Notes: generated from the letters alone by a model not told the origin. DNA of 64,000 bases from Lysobacter defluvii IMMIB APB-9 = DSM 18482 (GCF_000423325.1 NZ_AUHT01000007.1:49243-113242); one strand, 5' to 3'; shown: positions 34,336 to 44,244, counted from the stretch's first letter. Numbers and translations are program-made.

Positions 34336-35249
34336 CAGGCGGCTTCCTGCGACGGTTGTTCACGTGTGATCTCGAGGAAGGCTTCCGCGAGGCCGGCGCG
34401 GCTCACGTCCAGTCCGGTCAGCCCCGGGTCCCGTGCCAGCAGCCGCCGCGCGACGTCCTCGGCGTCGTCAGTGACTACCTCCAACCGTCCGTCCTGGCGG
34501 GTGGCCGAACGCACGCCCGGCCAGCGCGCCACCTCGGCGGGATCGAGTGCGCTGGCACACCGGATGCGACGTTGCGAGACACGCGCCCGCACCTCCTCCA
34601 GGCTGCCGTCGGCCACGACCCGGCCATGCGCCAGCACGACCACGCGGTCGGCGAGCACTTCGGCCTCCTCCAGGTAATGGGTGGTCAGCAGGATCGAGGT
34701 GCCGCCGGCCGCGAGCTCGCGCACGCCGCGCCACAACGACTGGCGCACCTCGATGTCCAGGCCGGTCGTCGGCTCGTCGAGGAACAGCACGCGTGGGCGC
34801 CCGCAGATCGCCAGTGCCAGCTGCGCCCGGCGCTGCTGGCCGCCCGAAAGCCGGCCGTAGCGGCGCCCGAGCAGGCCCTCCAGGCCTGCGATCGCGGTGC
34901 ATTCCTCCATGCTGCGCGGGTTCGGGTAGTAGCTGCGGGTCAGGTCCAGCAGCTCGCCGACCCTGAGCGTGTCGGCGATCGCGCCCGACTGCAGCATCAC
35001 GCCGGCCTGCTGGCGTGCGGCCAATGTCCGTGGCGACGAACCCAGCAGCAGCGCCTCCCCCTCGTGCGGCTCCAGCAGGCCCAGCAGCAGCGAAATGGCG
35101 GTGCTCTTGCCGGCGCCATTGGCGCCCAGCAGCGCCAGTACCTGTCCGGCGTGCAGTTCCAGGTCGACGCGCTCGAGCGCGGTGACCGCGCCGAAGCGCT
35201 TCACCACCCCGCGAAGCTGCGCCAGTGGAATGGGTTGGACGGCGTGCAT
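34335..35249 (-). CDS. ABC transporter ATP-binding protein
   Basis: The 304-residue ATPase has Walker A (LGANGAGKSTAISL), Q-loop, the signature LSGGQQRRAQLAL, Walker B (VLFLDEPTTGLD) and the H-loop in TTHYLEEAE. The C-terminal extension beyond residue 230 is typical of DrrA/NatA-like ABC-2 ATPases. The chosen ATG has CAGGAG five bases upstream, while an upstream in-frame start gives a non-conserved leader. It is the first gene of the ABC exporter / two-component operon. Confidence 0.94.
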   Translation of the reverse strand: MHAVQPIPLAQLRGVVKRFGAVTALERVDLELHAGQVLALLGANGAGKSTAISLLLGLLEPHEGEALLLGSSPRTLAARQQAGVMLQSGAIADTLRVGELLDLTRSYYPNPRSMEECTAIAGLEGLLGRRYGRLSGGQQRRAQLALAICGRPRVLFLDEPTTGLDIEVRQSLWRGVRELAAGGTSILLTTHYLEEAEVLADRVVVLAHGRVVADGSLEEVRARVSQRRIRCASALDPAEVARWPGVRSATRQDGRLEVVTDDAEDVARRLLARDPGLTGLDVSRAGLAEAFLEITREQPSQEAA

Positions 35250-35333
35250 GACGGCTCCTGTTGCTGCGGCGTGTGGGGCCATGCTCGCGCTCCCCTGCCG
35301 GCCCGGGCAGTCGCGGCGGTCAGCCAGCGCCGG

Positions 35334-35375
35334 TGACACTCGTCATGCTGCAGCTACGGCGGATGACGGACGTCA
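35334..35375. promoter_or_regulatory. Paired dyad operators in divergent transporter region
   Basis: Two 12-bp dyads of the form TGAC-N4-GTCA lie at 35334-35345 (N4 actc) and 35364-35375 (N4 ggac), 30 bp apart, about three helical turns. They are also part of a larger inverted repeat (GGTGAC...GTCAT / ATGAC...GTCACC). They sit midway between the ABC-2/DesKR operon and the HlyD/MacB-type operon. A dimeric regulator, perhaps the DesR-like protein, is the likely ligand. Confidence 0.6.
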
Positions 35376-35450
35376 CCTGACAAGCGGCCGCCGCGCGGTG
35401 CAGACTCGGCATCCCGGCCCTGGGACGGGCCCGCCTTCGCAGGGGAGTCG

Positions 35451-36704
35451 ATGAGCAGCAACGCCGAGTTGTTGAAGGAACTTCGGATCGACCGCGGTGC
35501 GCCGCCGCCGCGCGAGCCTCGCCGCGGGCTGTTCATCGGCATTGGCATCGCAATCGCCGTGCTGCTGGCCCTCGTGCTGGGCTGGTTCCTGCTGGCCCGC
35601 GGCGACGCGCCGCAGGTGCGCACCGCGACCGCCACCGCGATCGGCGGCGCTTCCGGTTCCGCGGCCTCCGTGCTCGACGCCACCGGCTACGTCGTCGCCC
35701 GGCGCATGGCCACGGTGTCGGCCAAGATCACCGGGCGGGTGCGCGAGGTGCTCATCGAGGAGGGCCAGAGCGTCGAGGAGGGCGAGGTCATGGCCCGGCT
35801 CGACCCGGTCGACGCCGATGCCCAGCGCGCGCTTGCCGCCGACCAGCTCGGTGCCGCCCGCGCCACGGCGGAGGCCACCGCGGCGAGGCTGCGCGAGGCC
35901 GAGGCCAACGTGGAGCGGCTGCAGGGACTGGTCGGCCAGCAGCTGGTCTCGCAGGCCCAGTACGAGCAGGCCGTGGCCGAGCGCGATGCGCTCCGCGCCC
36001 AGCTCGCCAGCACCCGCCGCCAGGCGGGCGTGGCCGCCGACCAGCTCCGCATCGCCGAAATCGGCGTGGACAACACCATCGTGCGCGCGCCCTTCGCCGG
36101 CGTGGTCACCGCCAAGGCCGCGCAACCGGGCGAGATCGTGTCGCCGATGGCCACCGGCGGCTTCACCCGCACCGGCATCGGCACCATCGTCGACATGGAT
36201 TCGCTGGAGGTGGAGGTGGACGTCGGCGAGTCCTACATCGGCCGGGTCGAGCCGGGCATGCCGGTGGAGGCGACGCTCAACGCCTACCCGGACTGGAAGA
36301 TCCCGGCCCATGTGATCGCGATTATCCCCACCGCCGACCGCGGCAAGGCCACCGTGAAGGTGCGGATCGGACTGGACGAACAGGACCCGCGGATCGTGCC
36401 GGAGATGGGCGTGCGGGTCAGCTTCCTCGAGAGGTCCGAGCCGGCGGGAACGGACGAGGCCGCGGCCGCGGTACTGGTGCCGTCGTCGGCGATCGCGCGG
36501 CGTGGAGATGCACCGGTGGCGTTCGTGGTCGCCGGACGCGGGGGCGAGCGCGCAACCGTCGAGCAGCGGGCCTTGGAGCTGGGCCGTACGCTGGGCAGCG
36601 ACCGCGAGGTCACCTCCGGCCTGGCCGGCGGCGAGACCGTGGTGCTGGACGCACCGCCGGAACTGGAGGACGGCGCGGAGGTACGCATCGCAGCCCAGGA
36701 GTAG
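35451..36704 (+). CDS. HlyD/MacA-type periplasmic adaptor protein
   Basis: The 417-residue protein has one N-terminal membrane helix (about 26-47) and a periplasmic adaptor: a lipoyl-like half-motif near residue 85 (VSAKITGRVREVLIEEGQSVEEGEVMARLD), a coiled-coil hairpin (about 125-205, rich in Ala/Glu/Gln), the returning lipoyl half (TIVRAPFAGVVTAKAAQPGEIV), and a beta-barrel region. It should link an inner-membrane transporter to an outer-membrane channel. It heads an operon with an ATPase and two FtsX-type permeases. No outer-membrane channel gene is nearby. Confidence 0.92.
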   Translation: MSSNAELLKELRIDRGAPPPREPRRGLFIGIGIAIAVLLALVLGWFLLARGDAPQVRTATATAIGGASGSAASVLDATGYVVARRMATVSAKITGRVREVLIEEGQSVEEGEVMARLDPVDADAQRALAADQLGAARATAEATAARLREAEANVERLQGLVGQQLVSQAQYEQAVAERDALRAQLASTRRQAGVAADQLRIAEIGVDNTIVRAPFAGVVTAKAAQPGEIVSPMATGGFTRTGIGTIVDMDSLEVEVDVGESYIGRVEPGMPVEATLNAYPDWKIPAHVIAIIPTADRGKATVKVRIGLDEQDPRIVPEMGVRVSFLERSEPAGTDEAAAAVLVPSSAIARRGDAPVAFVVAGRGGERATVEQRALELGRTLGSDREVTSGLAGGETVVLDAPPELEDGAEVRIAAQE

Positions 36705-36710
36705 ACCCAC

Positions 36711-36740
36711 CCGTCGTTCCCGCGCACGCGGGAATGACGG
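36711..36740. repeat. Palindromic repeat between adaptor and ATPase genes
   Basis: Two 14-base arms (36711-36724 and 36727-36740, ccgtcgttcccgcg / cgcgggaatgacgg) form a near-perfect hairpin with one G-T pairing. The sequence resembles the widely dispersed CGTCATTCCCGCG-type palindromes. It sits inside an operon and may tune downstream expression. Confidence 0.8.
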
Positions 36741-36769
36741 TTCCAACCATCGACACCAAGGATGCAGCA

Positions 36770-37462
36770 ATGGCACTGGTCACCACCCGCAACCTCACCA
36801 AGACCTACCAGCGCGGCCCGGAGGAGGTCCAGGTACTGCACGGCATCGATCTCGAGATCCCGGAGGGCGACTTCGTCGCGCTCATGGGTCCGTCCGGCTC
36901 CGGCAAGTCGACGCTGCTCAACCTGATCGGCGGGCTGGACACGCCCACCGGCGGGGAGATCGAGATCAACGGCCAACGGATCGACTCGATGGGCGCCGGG
37001 CAGCTGGCGCACTGGCGCAGCAACCACGTCGGCTTCGTCTTCCAGTTCTACAACCTGATGCCGGCGCTGACCGCGCAGAAGAACGTCGAGCTGCCGCTGC
37101 TGCTGACCAGGCTGTCCGGCTCGCAGCGCCGGCGCAACGCGGAGATCGCCCTGCAGCTGGTCGGCCTGGCCGACCGCGGCCGGCACCGGCCCAACGAACT
37201 GTCGGGCGGGCAGCAGCAGCGCGTCGCGATCGCCAGGGCGATCGTGTCCGATCCCACCCTGCTGATCTGCGACGAGCCCACCGGCGACCTGGACCGCCAG
37301 TCCGCCGAGGAAATCCTGGCCCTGCTGCAGACGCTCAACCGCGAGCACGGCAAGACCATCGTGATGGTCACCCACGACCCCAAGGCGGCCGACCACGCCC
37401 GGCGCACCCTGCACCTGGACAAGGGCGTGCTGGTGACGGATGCGGCCTTGGCCGCGCACTGA
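36770..37462 (+). CDS. MacB/LolD-type ABC ATPase
   Basis: The 230-residue ATPase shows Walker A ([16 protein letters not shown]), LolD/MacB-like Q-loop region [25 protein letters not shown], signature [14 protein letters not shown], Walker B ([12 protein letters not shown]) and H-loop VMVTHDP. The start with AAGGA five to six bases upstream excludes a 12-residue extension. It should energise the two FtsX-type permeases that follow. Substrate is unknown; relatives export lipoproteins, antibiotics or peptides. Confidence 0.94.
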   Translation: MALVTTRNLTKTYQRGPEEVQVLHGIDLEIPEGDFVALMGPSGSGKSTLLNLIGGLDTPTGGEIEINGQRIDSMGAGQLAHWRSNHVGFVFQFYNLMPALTAQKNVELPLLLTRLSGSQRRRNAEIALQLVGLADRGRHRPNELSGGQQQRVAIARAIVSDPTLLICDEPTGDLDRQSAEEILALLQTLNREHGKTIVMVTHDPKAADHARRTLHLDKGVLVTDAALAAH

Positions 37463-37475
37463 CCCGGAGGCGGCC

Positions 37476-38636
37476 ATGAAATACCTGCACCTGGTCTGGT
37501 CGGCGCTGATGCGCAGCCGGACCCGCACGCTGCTCACGCTGCTGTCGGTGGTCACGGCCTTCCTGCTGTTCGGCATGCTCGACAGCGTCCGCGTCGCCTT
37601 TGCCAACAGCGGCCAGGGCTTGGCCGGCGCCGACCGGCTGGTGGTCGCCTCGCGGCTGTCGATCACCCAGTCCCTGCCCTACCGCCTGCTGCCGCAGATC
37701 GAGGCTGTTCCGGGCGTGGAGGACGTCGCCTACGGCAACTGGTTCGGCGGCGTCTACCGGGACATGCAGAACTTCTTCCCGAACTTCGCGGTCAGCGACG
37801 ACTACTTCGAGATGTACCCGGAGTTCGTGATCGCCCCGGACCAGCTGGAGTCCTTCCGCGGCGACCGCACCGGCGCGGTGGTCGGGGCGATGCTGGCCGA
37901 CAAGTTCGGCTGGGAGATCGGCGACACCATCCCGCTGCAGGCCACGATCTTCCCCAGGGACGGCAGCAACGACTGGCAGTTCACCCTGCGCGGCATCTTC
38001 CACGTCGAGGACGAGGCGATGAAGCAGCAGGAGAACCAGCTGATGTTCCACTGGGAGTACTTCAACGAAGCCAACGACTACATCGACGACGAGATCGGCT
38101 GGTTCATGGTGCGCGTGGCCGACCCCGCGCAGGCCGACCGGGTCGGCCAGGCGATCGACGCGATCTCGGCGAACTCCGACCACGAGACCAGGACCCAGAC
38201 CGAGGCCGCGTTCCAGCAGTCGTTCCTGAGGCAGTTCGCGGACGTGGGCATGATCGTCACCGCGATCATGGGCGCGGTGTTCTTCACCCTGCTGCTGCTG
38301 ACCGGCAACACGATGGCGCAGGCGGTGCGCGAGCGGATCCCGGAGCTCGCGGTGCTCAAGACCATCGGCTTCACCGACCGCAGCGTGCTGGGGCTGGTGC
38401 TGGCCGAGTCGGTGCTGCTGATCGGCCTGGGCGGGGTGCTGGGCATGCTGCTGGCGCAGGGCATCGTGGCGTGGATGGCCGGCTACAGCCAGGGACTGCT
38501 CCCGGGCAAGGCGATCCCGACCGAGACCTGGCTGCTGGCACTGGCGCTGGTGGTCGGCCTGGGCGTGGTGGTCGGCCTGCTGCCGGCACTGCGTGCCAAG
38601 CGCCTGAAGATCGTCGATGCCCTGGCCGGGCGCTGA
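37476..38636 (+). CDS. FtsX/MacB-type ABC permease (first)
   Basis: The 386-residue permease has one N-terminal membrane helix ([20 protein letters not shown], about 17-36), a periplasmic domain of about 220 residues, and three C-terminal helices carrying the FtsX family pattern ([32 protein letters not shown]). This matches the four-helix MacB/LolC-type topology. A GGAGG ribosome site precedes it. It pairs with the second permease to form a heterodimer, as in LolCE. Confidence 0.92.
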   Translation: MKYLHLVWSALMRSRTRTLLTLLSVVTAFLLFGMLDSVRVAFANSGQGLAGADRLVVASRLSITQSLPYRLLPQIEAVPGVEDVAYGNWFGGVYRDMQNFFPNFAVSDDYFEMYPEFVIAPDQLESFRGDRTGAVVGAMLADKFGWEIGDTIPLQATIFPRDGSNDWQFTLRGIFHVEDEAMKQQENQLMFHWEYFNEANDYIDDEIGWFMVRVADPAQADRVGQAIDAISANSDHETRTQTEAAFQQSFLRQFADVGMIVTAIMGAVFFTLLLLTGNTMAQAVRERIPELAVLKTIGFTDRSVLGLVLAESVLLIGLGGVLGMLLAQGIVAWMAGYSQGLLPGKAIPTETWLLALALVVGLGVVVGLLPALRAKRLKIVDALAGR

Positions 38637-38648
38637 GGAGGGATCGCG

Positions 38649-39965
38649 ATGAAGAAGATCAGGAAGTGGGCCTCGAACTTCGGCGTGCTGCTGGCGCTGG
38701 CCGTGGGCCTGGCCGTGTGGGTGATGTTGCCGTGGTGGGGCGCGCTCGCAGGCGTGGCATTGCTGGTCGCCTGGCTGCTGCTCGCCCGGCGCGGGCGTCA
38801 GACGCTGGCGGTGGCGAGCGTGGGGATCTCCAGCCTGCCGCAGCGCTGGGGGGCGTCGGGGGTGATCATCGTCGGCATCGCCGGCGTGGTCGGGGTGCTG
38901 GTGGCGATGCTGGCGATGGGCGCCGGGTTCTCGGCCACCCTCAACAGCACCGGCGACGAGGACACCGCGATCATCCTGCGCGGCGGCGCCATGGCCGAGA
39001 CCAACTCGGTGATCACCCGCGACCAGGTGCCGCTGATCACGGGCCTGGACGGCATCGCCACCGGGCAGCAGGGGCAGCCGCTGGCCTCACCGGAGCTGTC
39101 GCAGGTCGTCTCGCTGCCCACTATGGCCGACGGCACCGATGCCAACGTGCAGCTGCGCGGCGTCGGCGCGACGGCCTGGGAACTGCGGCCGCAGGTGGAG
39201 GTGGTCGAGGGCCGCCGCTTCAACCCGGGCCTGCGCGAGCTGGTGGTCGGCAATGGCGCGGCACAGCAGTTCCGTGGCCTGCGGATCGGCGAGGCGGTCC
39301 GCTTCGGAAACCAGGAATGGACGGTGGTCGGCCGCTTCGCCAGTGGCGATTCGCACGATTCCGAGCTGTGGGCGGACGCCGAGGTGGTGGCCACCACCTA
39401 CGACAGGCAGGCCTACCAGTCGGTGACCGCGCGGCTGGAGCCCGGCGACGGCTTCGACCGCCTCAAGGCGGCGCTGGCCGCGGACCCGCGGCTGAAGCTC
39501 GACGTGCTCACCACGGCCGACTACTTCCGCCGCCAGTCCGAGGGACTGTCGCGGCTGATCAGCCTGCTGGGTACGGTCATCGGCTCGATCATGGCGGTGG
39601 GCGCGGTATTCGGCGCGCTCAATACCATGTACGCCGCGGTCGCCGGCCGCGCGCGCGAGGTCGCGACCCTGCGCGCACTCGGCTTCCGCGGCCTGCCGGT
39701 GGTGGTGGCGGTCATGCTGGAGACCATGCTGCTGGCGCTGCTGGGCGGCCTGCTGGGCGCCGCGCTGGCCTGGCTCGTGTTCAACGGCTACACCGTATCG
39801 ACCCTGGGCAGCAACTTCAGCCAGGTGGTGTTCCAGTTTCGGGTCGGCCCGGAGCTGCTGTGGACGGGCCTGAAGTGGGCGCTGGGGATCGGACTGATCG
39901 GCGGGCTGTTCCCCGCGCTACGGGCGGCCCGGTTGCCGGTGACCGACGCTTTGCGCGCCGGGTAG
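38649..39965 (+). CDS. FtsX/MacB-type ABC permease (second)
   Basis: The 438-residue permease has two to three N-terminal hydrophobic segments (about 12-55, then SGVIIVGIAGVVGVLVAMLAMGAG), a large periplasmic domain, and three C-terminal helices with RAREVATLRALGFRGLPVVVAVMLE. It differs from the first permease by an extra N-terminal hydrophobic segment pair. GAGGAGG lies just upstream of the ATG. It is last in the operon and ends facing the convergent prc gene. Confidence 0.92.
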   Translation: MKKIRKWASNFGVLLALAVGLAVWVMLPWWGALAGVALLVAWLLLARRGRQTLAVASVGISSLPQRWGASGVIIVGIAGVVGVLVAMLAMGAGFSATLNSTGDEDTAIILRGGAMAETNSVITRDQVPLITGLDGIATGQQGQPLASPELSQVVSLPTMADGTDANVQLRGVGATAWELRPQVEVVEGRRFNPGLRELVVGNGAAQQFRGLRIGEAVRFGNQEWTVVGRFASGDSHDSELWADAEVVATTYDRQAYQSVTARLEPGDGFDRLKAALAADPRLKLDVLTTADYFRRQSEGLSRLISLLGTVIGSIMAVGAVFGALNTMYAAVAGRAREVATLRALGFRGLPVVVAVMLETMLLALLGGLLGAALAWLVFNGYTVSTLGSNFSQVVFQFRVGPELLWTGLKWALGIGLIGGLFPALRAARLPVTDALRAG

Positions 39966-39978
39966 GCGCGCCTTCCGC

Positions 39979-40004
39979 AGGCGGCACCCTGGTGGATGCC
40001 GCCT
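39979..40004. terminator. Hairpin between convergent permease and prc genes
   Basis: An 8-bp inverted repeat (39979-39986 with 39997-40004) with a 10-base loop lies between the convergent stops. No T-run follows on either strand, so its role as terminator is uncertain. Confidence 0.35.
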
Positions 40005-40028
40005 AGCCGGCGGGGCCGCGGCCCCCGC

Positions 40029-42305
40029 CTAGTTGGTCCAGTGCTGTGCGTTGGCGGTCGGCGGCAGCACCAGGCTGGACAGCTGGTCGTCGGTCGCCAG
40101 CAGGTTGAGCGCGTCGGCCAGGATCGCGGCGGCCTCGCGCTGCAGCGGGTCCGGGCGCTCCTCGGCGGCCTTCTCGCGGGCAACGTCGGCGGCGATGTCG
40201 CGCTCGTTCGCGGTCAGTCCATCGTCCGACAGGGCCAGGTCGGCCAGCGGGTCCGGCGCCAGCCCGAGTTCCTCGCGGATGCGCTGGCGCTCCTCGCGGC
40301 GGGCCTCGTGCTCCTCGCGCTCGGCGCGGCGCTCGTCCTCGTTGAGCGAGATCCAGTCGCGCTCGAGCAGTTCGCGGGTGCGCTCGACGTCCTCCTTCCA
40401 CCAGCCGAACTCGATGTCCTGCGCCACGCGCTCGTGGTGGCGCTCGTCGAGCCGCTCGAGCAGCGGGGCGAAGTCGCCGTAGGTGGTGTGCGGGACCGCC
40501 GAGATCTTGGTCCACGGCAACGCGTTGTCGTAGGTGCTCTCGCCGTACTCGCCGGCGTCCATCGAGGCCGGGAAGCGGATGTCGGGCACCACGCCCTTGT
40601 TCTGGGTCGAGCTGCCGCTGACGCGGAAGAACTGCGCCACGGTCAGCTTGACCTGGCCGAAGCGCTCGGCCTCGTTGGCGGGCCAGCGGTCCAGGTTCAC
40701 CAGGTTCTGCACGGTGCCCTTGCCGAAGGTGGTCTCGCCGATCACCAGGCCGCGGCCGTAGTCCTGGATGGCGCCGGCGAAGATCTCCGAGGCCGAGGCC
40801 GAGCGCCGGTTGACCAGCACCGCCAGCGGACCGTCCCAGGCCACCCCGGCGTCCTCGTCACCCTCCACGCTGATGCGGCCGCCCGACTCGCGGACCTGCA
40901 CCACCGGGCCGTCGTCGATGAACAGGCCGGTGAGCTCGATCGCCTCGTTCAGCGAGCCGCCCCCGTTGTCGCGCAGGTCCAGCACCACGCCGTCGACACC
41001 CTGCCCGTCGAATTCGCGCAGCAGGCGGGCGACGTCGCGGGTCGCCGACGCGTAGTCGTCACGGCGCATCCGGCGGCCCTCGAAGTCCTGGTAGAAGCCC
41101 GGGAGCTCGATGACGCCGATCCGGCGATCGGCCATGCCGTCGCCGCCTTCGATGTCGTAGACCTCGGCCTTGGCGGCCTGGTCCTCGATCCGGACCTCGT
41201 CGCGGGTGATCGCGACCCGCACCGGCTCGCTGTCCAGCCCGGCCTTGGCGGGGACGACGTCCAGCCGCACCAGCGAGCCCTTGGGGCCGCGGATCTTCTC
41301 GACCACGTTGTCCAAGCGCCAGCCGATCACGTCCTCGACCTCGCCGTCGCTGCCCTGGCCAACGCCGATGATGCGGTCGCCGGGCCCGAGCAGGCCGGAC
41401 TTGTCGGCCGGGCCACCGGGCATGATCTCGCGGATCACGGTCACGTCGTCCTGCTTCTGCAGGACCGCGCCGATGCCCTCCAGCGAGAGCGACATCGACA
41501 GGTTGAAGTTCTCCGCGGTGCGCGGGGTGAAGTACGCGGTATGCGGGTCGATCGCGCCGGCGTAGGCATTCATGAAGATCTGGAACACGTCCCGGCCCTC
41601 GAGCTCGTTGACGTTGTCCAGCATGTTCACGTAGCGCTTGTCCAGCGTGGCGCGGATGTCGTCCGCCTCGCGGCCGGCCAGCTTCAGGCGCAGCCACTCG
41701 TTGCGCAGCGTCTTGCGCCACAGGGTGTCGAGCTCGGCCTCGTCCGCCGGCCAGGGCGCGTCCTCGCGGTCGTACACGAAGCGCTCGTCGGCGGTGAAGT
41801 CGAAGATGTCCTCCTGCAGCAGCCCGCGGGCGTGCGCGATGCGCTCCGCCACCCGCTGCCGGTAGACCGCGAAGATGTCGTAGGCGGGCCCGAGCTCGCC
41901 GCTGCGGATCGCGTCGTCGAGTTCCAGCGCGTAGCGGTCGAAACCCTCGACGTCACTGGCCAGCAGGAACTGCTTGCCGCCGTCCAGGGCTTCCAGGTAG
42001 CGCTCCAGGATCTGCTCCGACAGGGCGTCGTCGAGCGGCTTGGGACGGTACGCGTAGCGGCTGTCCGACAGCAGGCCGAACACCAGCTTGGCGGCCGTGG
42101 CCTGGTCCTCGGTGGGCGCGGCGGGGAGCGGCACCGGCTCGCTGGGGCGGCGTGCCTCGTCGTCGGCCTCGCCGGCGCCGGTCGGCGCAGGCGGCTCCGG
42201 CAGCGTCACCGGGGGGTCGACCGGCTGCGGGGGCGACTCCACCTGGGCCACCAGGGCCAGGGGCAGGGTAAGCAGGAGGGCGAGCAGCGAGGTCTTGAGC
42301 TTCAT
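40029..42305 (-). CDS. prc: Carboxy-terminal processing protease (Prc/Tsp)
   Basis: The 758-residue periplasmic S41 protease trims or degrades proteins from C-terminal ends and clears misfolded or tagged proteins. A signal peptide (MKLKTSLLALLLTLPLALVAQ, about 21) is followed by an Ala/Pro/Glu-rich insert, the N-terminal Tsp domain, a PDZ domain (about 270-350), and the peptidase core. The catalytic serine-lysine dyad is in SASASEIFAGAIQDYGRG...TFGKGT, with the same spacing as E. coli Ser430/Asp441/Lys455. A charged helical C-terminus (DUF3340) follows. It is longer than E. coli Prc (about 680) mainly through the N-terminal insert. Confidence 0.95.
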   Translation of the reverse strand: MKLKTSLLALLLTLPLALVAQVESPPQPVDPPVTLPEPPAPTGAGEADDEARRPSEPVPLPAAPTEDQATAAKLVFGLLSDSRYAYRPKPLDDALSEQILERYLEALDGGKQFLLASDVEGFDRYALELDDAIRSGELGPAYDIFAVYRQRVAERIAHARGLLQEDIFDFTADERFVYDREDAPWPADEAELDTLWRKTLRNEWLRLKLAGREADDIRATLDKRYVNMLDNVNELEGRDVFQIFMNAYAGAIDPHTAYFTPRTAENFNLSMSLSLEGIGAVLQKQDDVTVIREIMPGGPADKSGLLGPGDRIIGVGQGSDGEVEDVIGWRLDNVVEKIRGPKGSLVRLDVVPAKAGLDSEPVRVAITRDEVRIEDQAAKAEVYDIEGGDGMADRRIGVIELPGFYQDFEGRRMRRDDYASATRDVARLLREFDGQGVDGVVLDLRDNGGGSLNEAIELTGLFIDDGPVVQVRESGGRISVEGDEDAGVAWDGPLAVLVNRRSASASEIFAGAIQDYGRGLVIGETTFGKGTVQNLVNLDRWPANEAERFGQVKLTVAQFFRVSGSSTQNKGVVPDIRFPASMDAGEYGESTYDNALPWTKISAVPHTTYGDFAPLLERLDERHHERVAQDIEFGWWKEDVERTRELLERDWISLNEDERRAEREEHEARREERQRIREELGLAPDPLADLALSDDGLTANERDIAADVAREKAAEERPDPLQREAAAILADALNLLATDDQLSSLVLPPTANAQHWTN

Positions 42306-42533
42306 TGGGTGCGCACGTGCCCCGATAGGCGGGAGGTGGCCGGGGCTTGCGACCCAGCGTCAATCAACAATGCCACGTTTGGCAGTGCCGGAAGTCTCCA
42401 TGGGCGCCGCCGCGGGCGGGTTCCATTCAGCCGCCGCGGCGGCGTGGCGGCATGCCCGCGCCCGGCCGTTCCGGGCACCGCATGGGAACACCGCCGGCGC
42501 GAAGGCCGCGGCAAGGCAGGCGCGCGGAGCGGC

Positions 42534-43547
42534 TCAGGCCGTGGCCACCAGCCCGGCCTCGGCGGCCGAGCGGTCGGCGTGGTAGGACGAGCGCACCAGC
42601 GGCCCCGATGCCACGTGGGTGAACCCGAGCTCCAGGCCGTAGGACTCCAGCGCCTGGTACTCCTCCGGCGTCCAGTAGCGCATCACCGGGTGGTGGTGCG
42701 GGCTGGGCTGCAGGTACTGGCCGATGGTGACCATGTCCACGTCGTGGGCGCGCAGGTCGCGCAGGGTTTCCTGCACCTGCTCCATGGTTTCGCCGAGGCC
42801 CAGCATGATCCCGGACTTGGTGGTCACCTCCGGGTGCTGGGCCTTGAAGCGCTGCAGCAAGGTCAGCGACCACTGGTAGTCCGCGCCCGGGCGGACGTTG
42901 CGGTACAGGTGCGGCACGGTTTCCAGGTTGTGGTTGAACACGTCCGGCGGCGCCTCGGCGAGGATCGCCAGGGCGCGGTCCATGCGGCCCTTGCCGCGGA
43001 AGTCCGGGGTCAGGATCTCGACCTTCGTGCCCGGCGAGGTGGCGCGGATCGCCTGGATGCACTCCACGAAATGACCGGCGCCGCCGTCGCGCAGGTCGTC
43101 GCGGTCGACGCTGGTGACCACCACGTAGCGCAGCCCCATGTCGGCGACGGTCTCGGCCAGGCGGCGCGGCTCGTCGGCATCCGGCGGCTTCGGCCGGCCG
43201 TGGGCGACGTCGCAGAAGCTGCAGCGCCGCGTGCACACGTCGCCCAGGATCATGAAGGTCGCGGTGCCGTGGCCGAAGCACTCGTGGATGTTCGGGCAGC
43301 TGGCGTCCTCGCACACCGTCACCAGGCGGTTGGCGCGCAGCTTGGACTTCAGCTGCGCGACCGCATTGCCCGACGGGATCCGGACCCGGATCCAGGACGG
43401 CTTGCGCAGCACCGGGGCGTCGGCGAACTGCACCGGCGAGCGCGCGATCTTGTCGCCGGCGACCTGCTTCACGCCCGGCTGCAGCGGCGCGGGGGCGGCG
43501 TCTTCGACGACGGAAAGGGGAATGGCCTTGTTGCTGGGGTCGGACAT
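42534..43547 (-). CDS. lipA: Lipoyl synthase
   Basis: The radical-SAM enzyme inserts two sulfurs into octanoyl-protein to make lipoyl groups. The 337-residue protein shows the auxiliary cluster Cys set [12 protein letters not shown] (in the N-terminal third) and the radical-SAM motif CTRRCSFC, plus GLGET and VKSGIMLG. The C-terminal serine-containing RSSYHAD provides the auxiliary-cluster ligand. It lies 11 bases after lipB on the same strand, so octanoyl transfer and sulfur insertion are co-expressed. Confidence 0.97.
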   Translation of the reverse strand: MSDPSNKAIPLSVVEDAAPAPLQPGVKQVAGDKIARSPVQFADAPVLRKPSWIRVRIPSGNAVAQLKSKLRANRLVTVCEDASCPNIHECFGHGTATFMILGDVCTRRCSFCDVAHGRPKPPDADEPRRLAETVADMGLRYVVVTSVDRDDLRDGGAGHFVECIQAIRATSPGTKVEILTPDFRGKGRMDRALAILAEAPPDVFNHNLETVPHLYRNVRPGADYQWSLTLLQRFKAQHPEVTTKSGIMLGLGETMEQVQETLRDLRAHDVDMVTIGQYLQPSPHHHPVMRYWTPEEYQALESYGLELGFTHVASGPLVRSSYHADRSAAEAGLVATA

Positions 43548-43557
43548 GGGGGGCTCT

Positions 43558-44244
43558 TCAGAGCGTCGGGGGCGGCGCGGCGCCGGGCGCCAGCCCGAAC
43601 TGCCGGGCGAGGTGCTGCACCAGCACCGGCTTGACCGCCTCCATCGACGAGGGACCGCCGAAGTCTACCATCGAGGCCACCTGCAACCCCGCGTAGCCAC
43701 AGGGATTGATGCGCCGGAACGGCTCCAGGTCCATGTCGATGTTGAAGGCCAGCCCGTGGAAGCTGCAGCCGCGCCGGACCCGGATCCCGAGGGCGGCGAC
43801 CTTGGCCCCGGCGACGTAGACGCCCGGCGCCCCATCGCGGCGGGCGGCGCCGATGTTCCAGTCGGCCAGGGTGTCGATGATCGCCTGCTCGATCCGGCAC
43901 ACGTACTCGCGCACCCCGACCTTCAGCCGGCGCAGGTCCAGCAGCGGATACAGGACGATCTGTCCCGGCCCGTGGTAGGTGACCTGTCCGCCGCGGTCGA
44001 CGTGGATCACCGGGATATCGCCGGGCATCAGCACGTGCTCTTCCCTGCCCGCCTGTCCCAGGGTGAACACCGGGTCGTGCTCCACGATCCAGAACTCGTC
44101 CACCGTCTCCGGTCCGCGGCCCGCGGTCAGCGCCGACATCGCCCGCCACACCGGCTCGTAGGGCTGCCGGCCGAGGTCGCGCACCCGCACCGGCCGGAGG
44201 GCGGCCGGGGTTTCCGGTGGTGCGGCGCTCGTTACAGCGTCCAT
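43558..44244 (-). CDS. lipB: Octanoyltransferase
   Basis: The enzyme moves octanoyl from acyl-carrier protein to E2/H-protein lipoyl domains. The 228-residue protein has the family motifs [18 protein letters not shown] and the catalytic pair: Lys in [14 protein letters not shown] and Cys in [12 protein letters not shown]. The ATG chosen is the last before the conserved region; it overlaps the ybeD 3' end by 13 bases. An upstream in-frame start would add about 53 non-conserved Arg-rich residues. Confidence 0.96.
   Translation of the reverse strand: MDAVTSAAPPETPAALRPVRVRDLGRQPYEPVWRAMSALTAGRGPETVDEFWIVEHDPVFTLGQAGREEHVLMPGDIPVIHVDRGGQVTYHGPGQIVLYPLLDLRRLKVGVREYVCRIEQAIIDTLADWNIGAARRDGAPGVYVAGAKVAALGIRVRRGCSFHGLAFNIDMDLEPFRRINPCGYAGLQVASMVDFGGPSSMEAVKPVLVQHLARQFGLAPGAAPPPTL

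Noticed and set aside
39996..43634. A very long plus-strand open frame of over 1200 residues opposite prc and lipA
   Set aside because: It is antisense to two well-supported genes with clear catalytic motifs. Its composition is Ala/Arg/Val/Leu-rich with no recognised domain, as expected from the complement of GC-rich genes.
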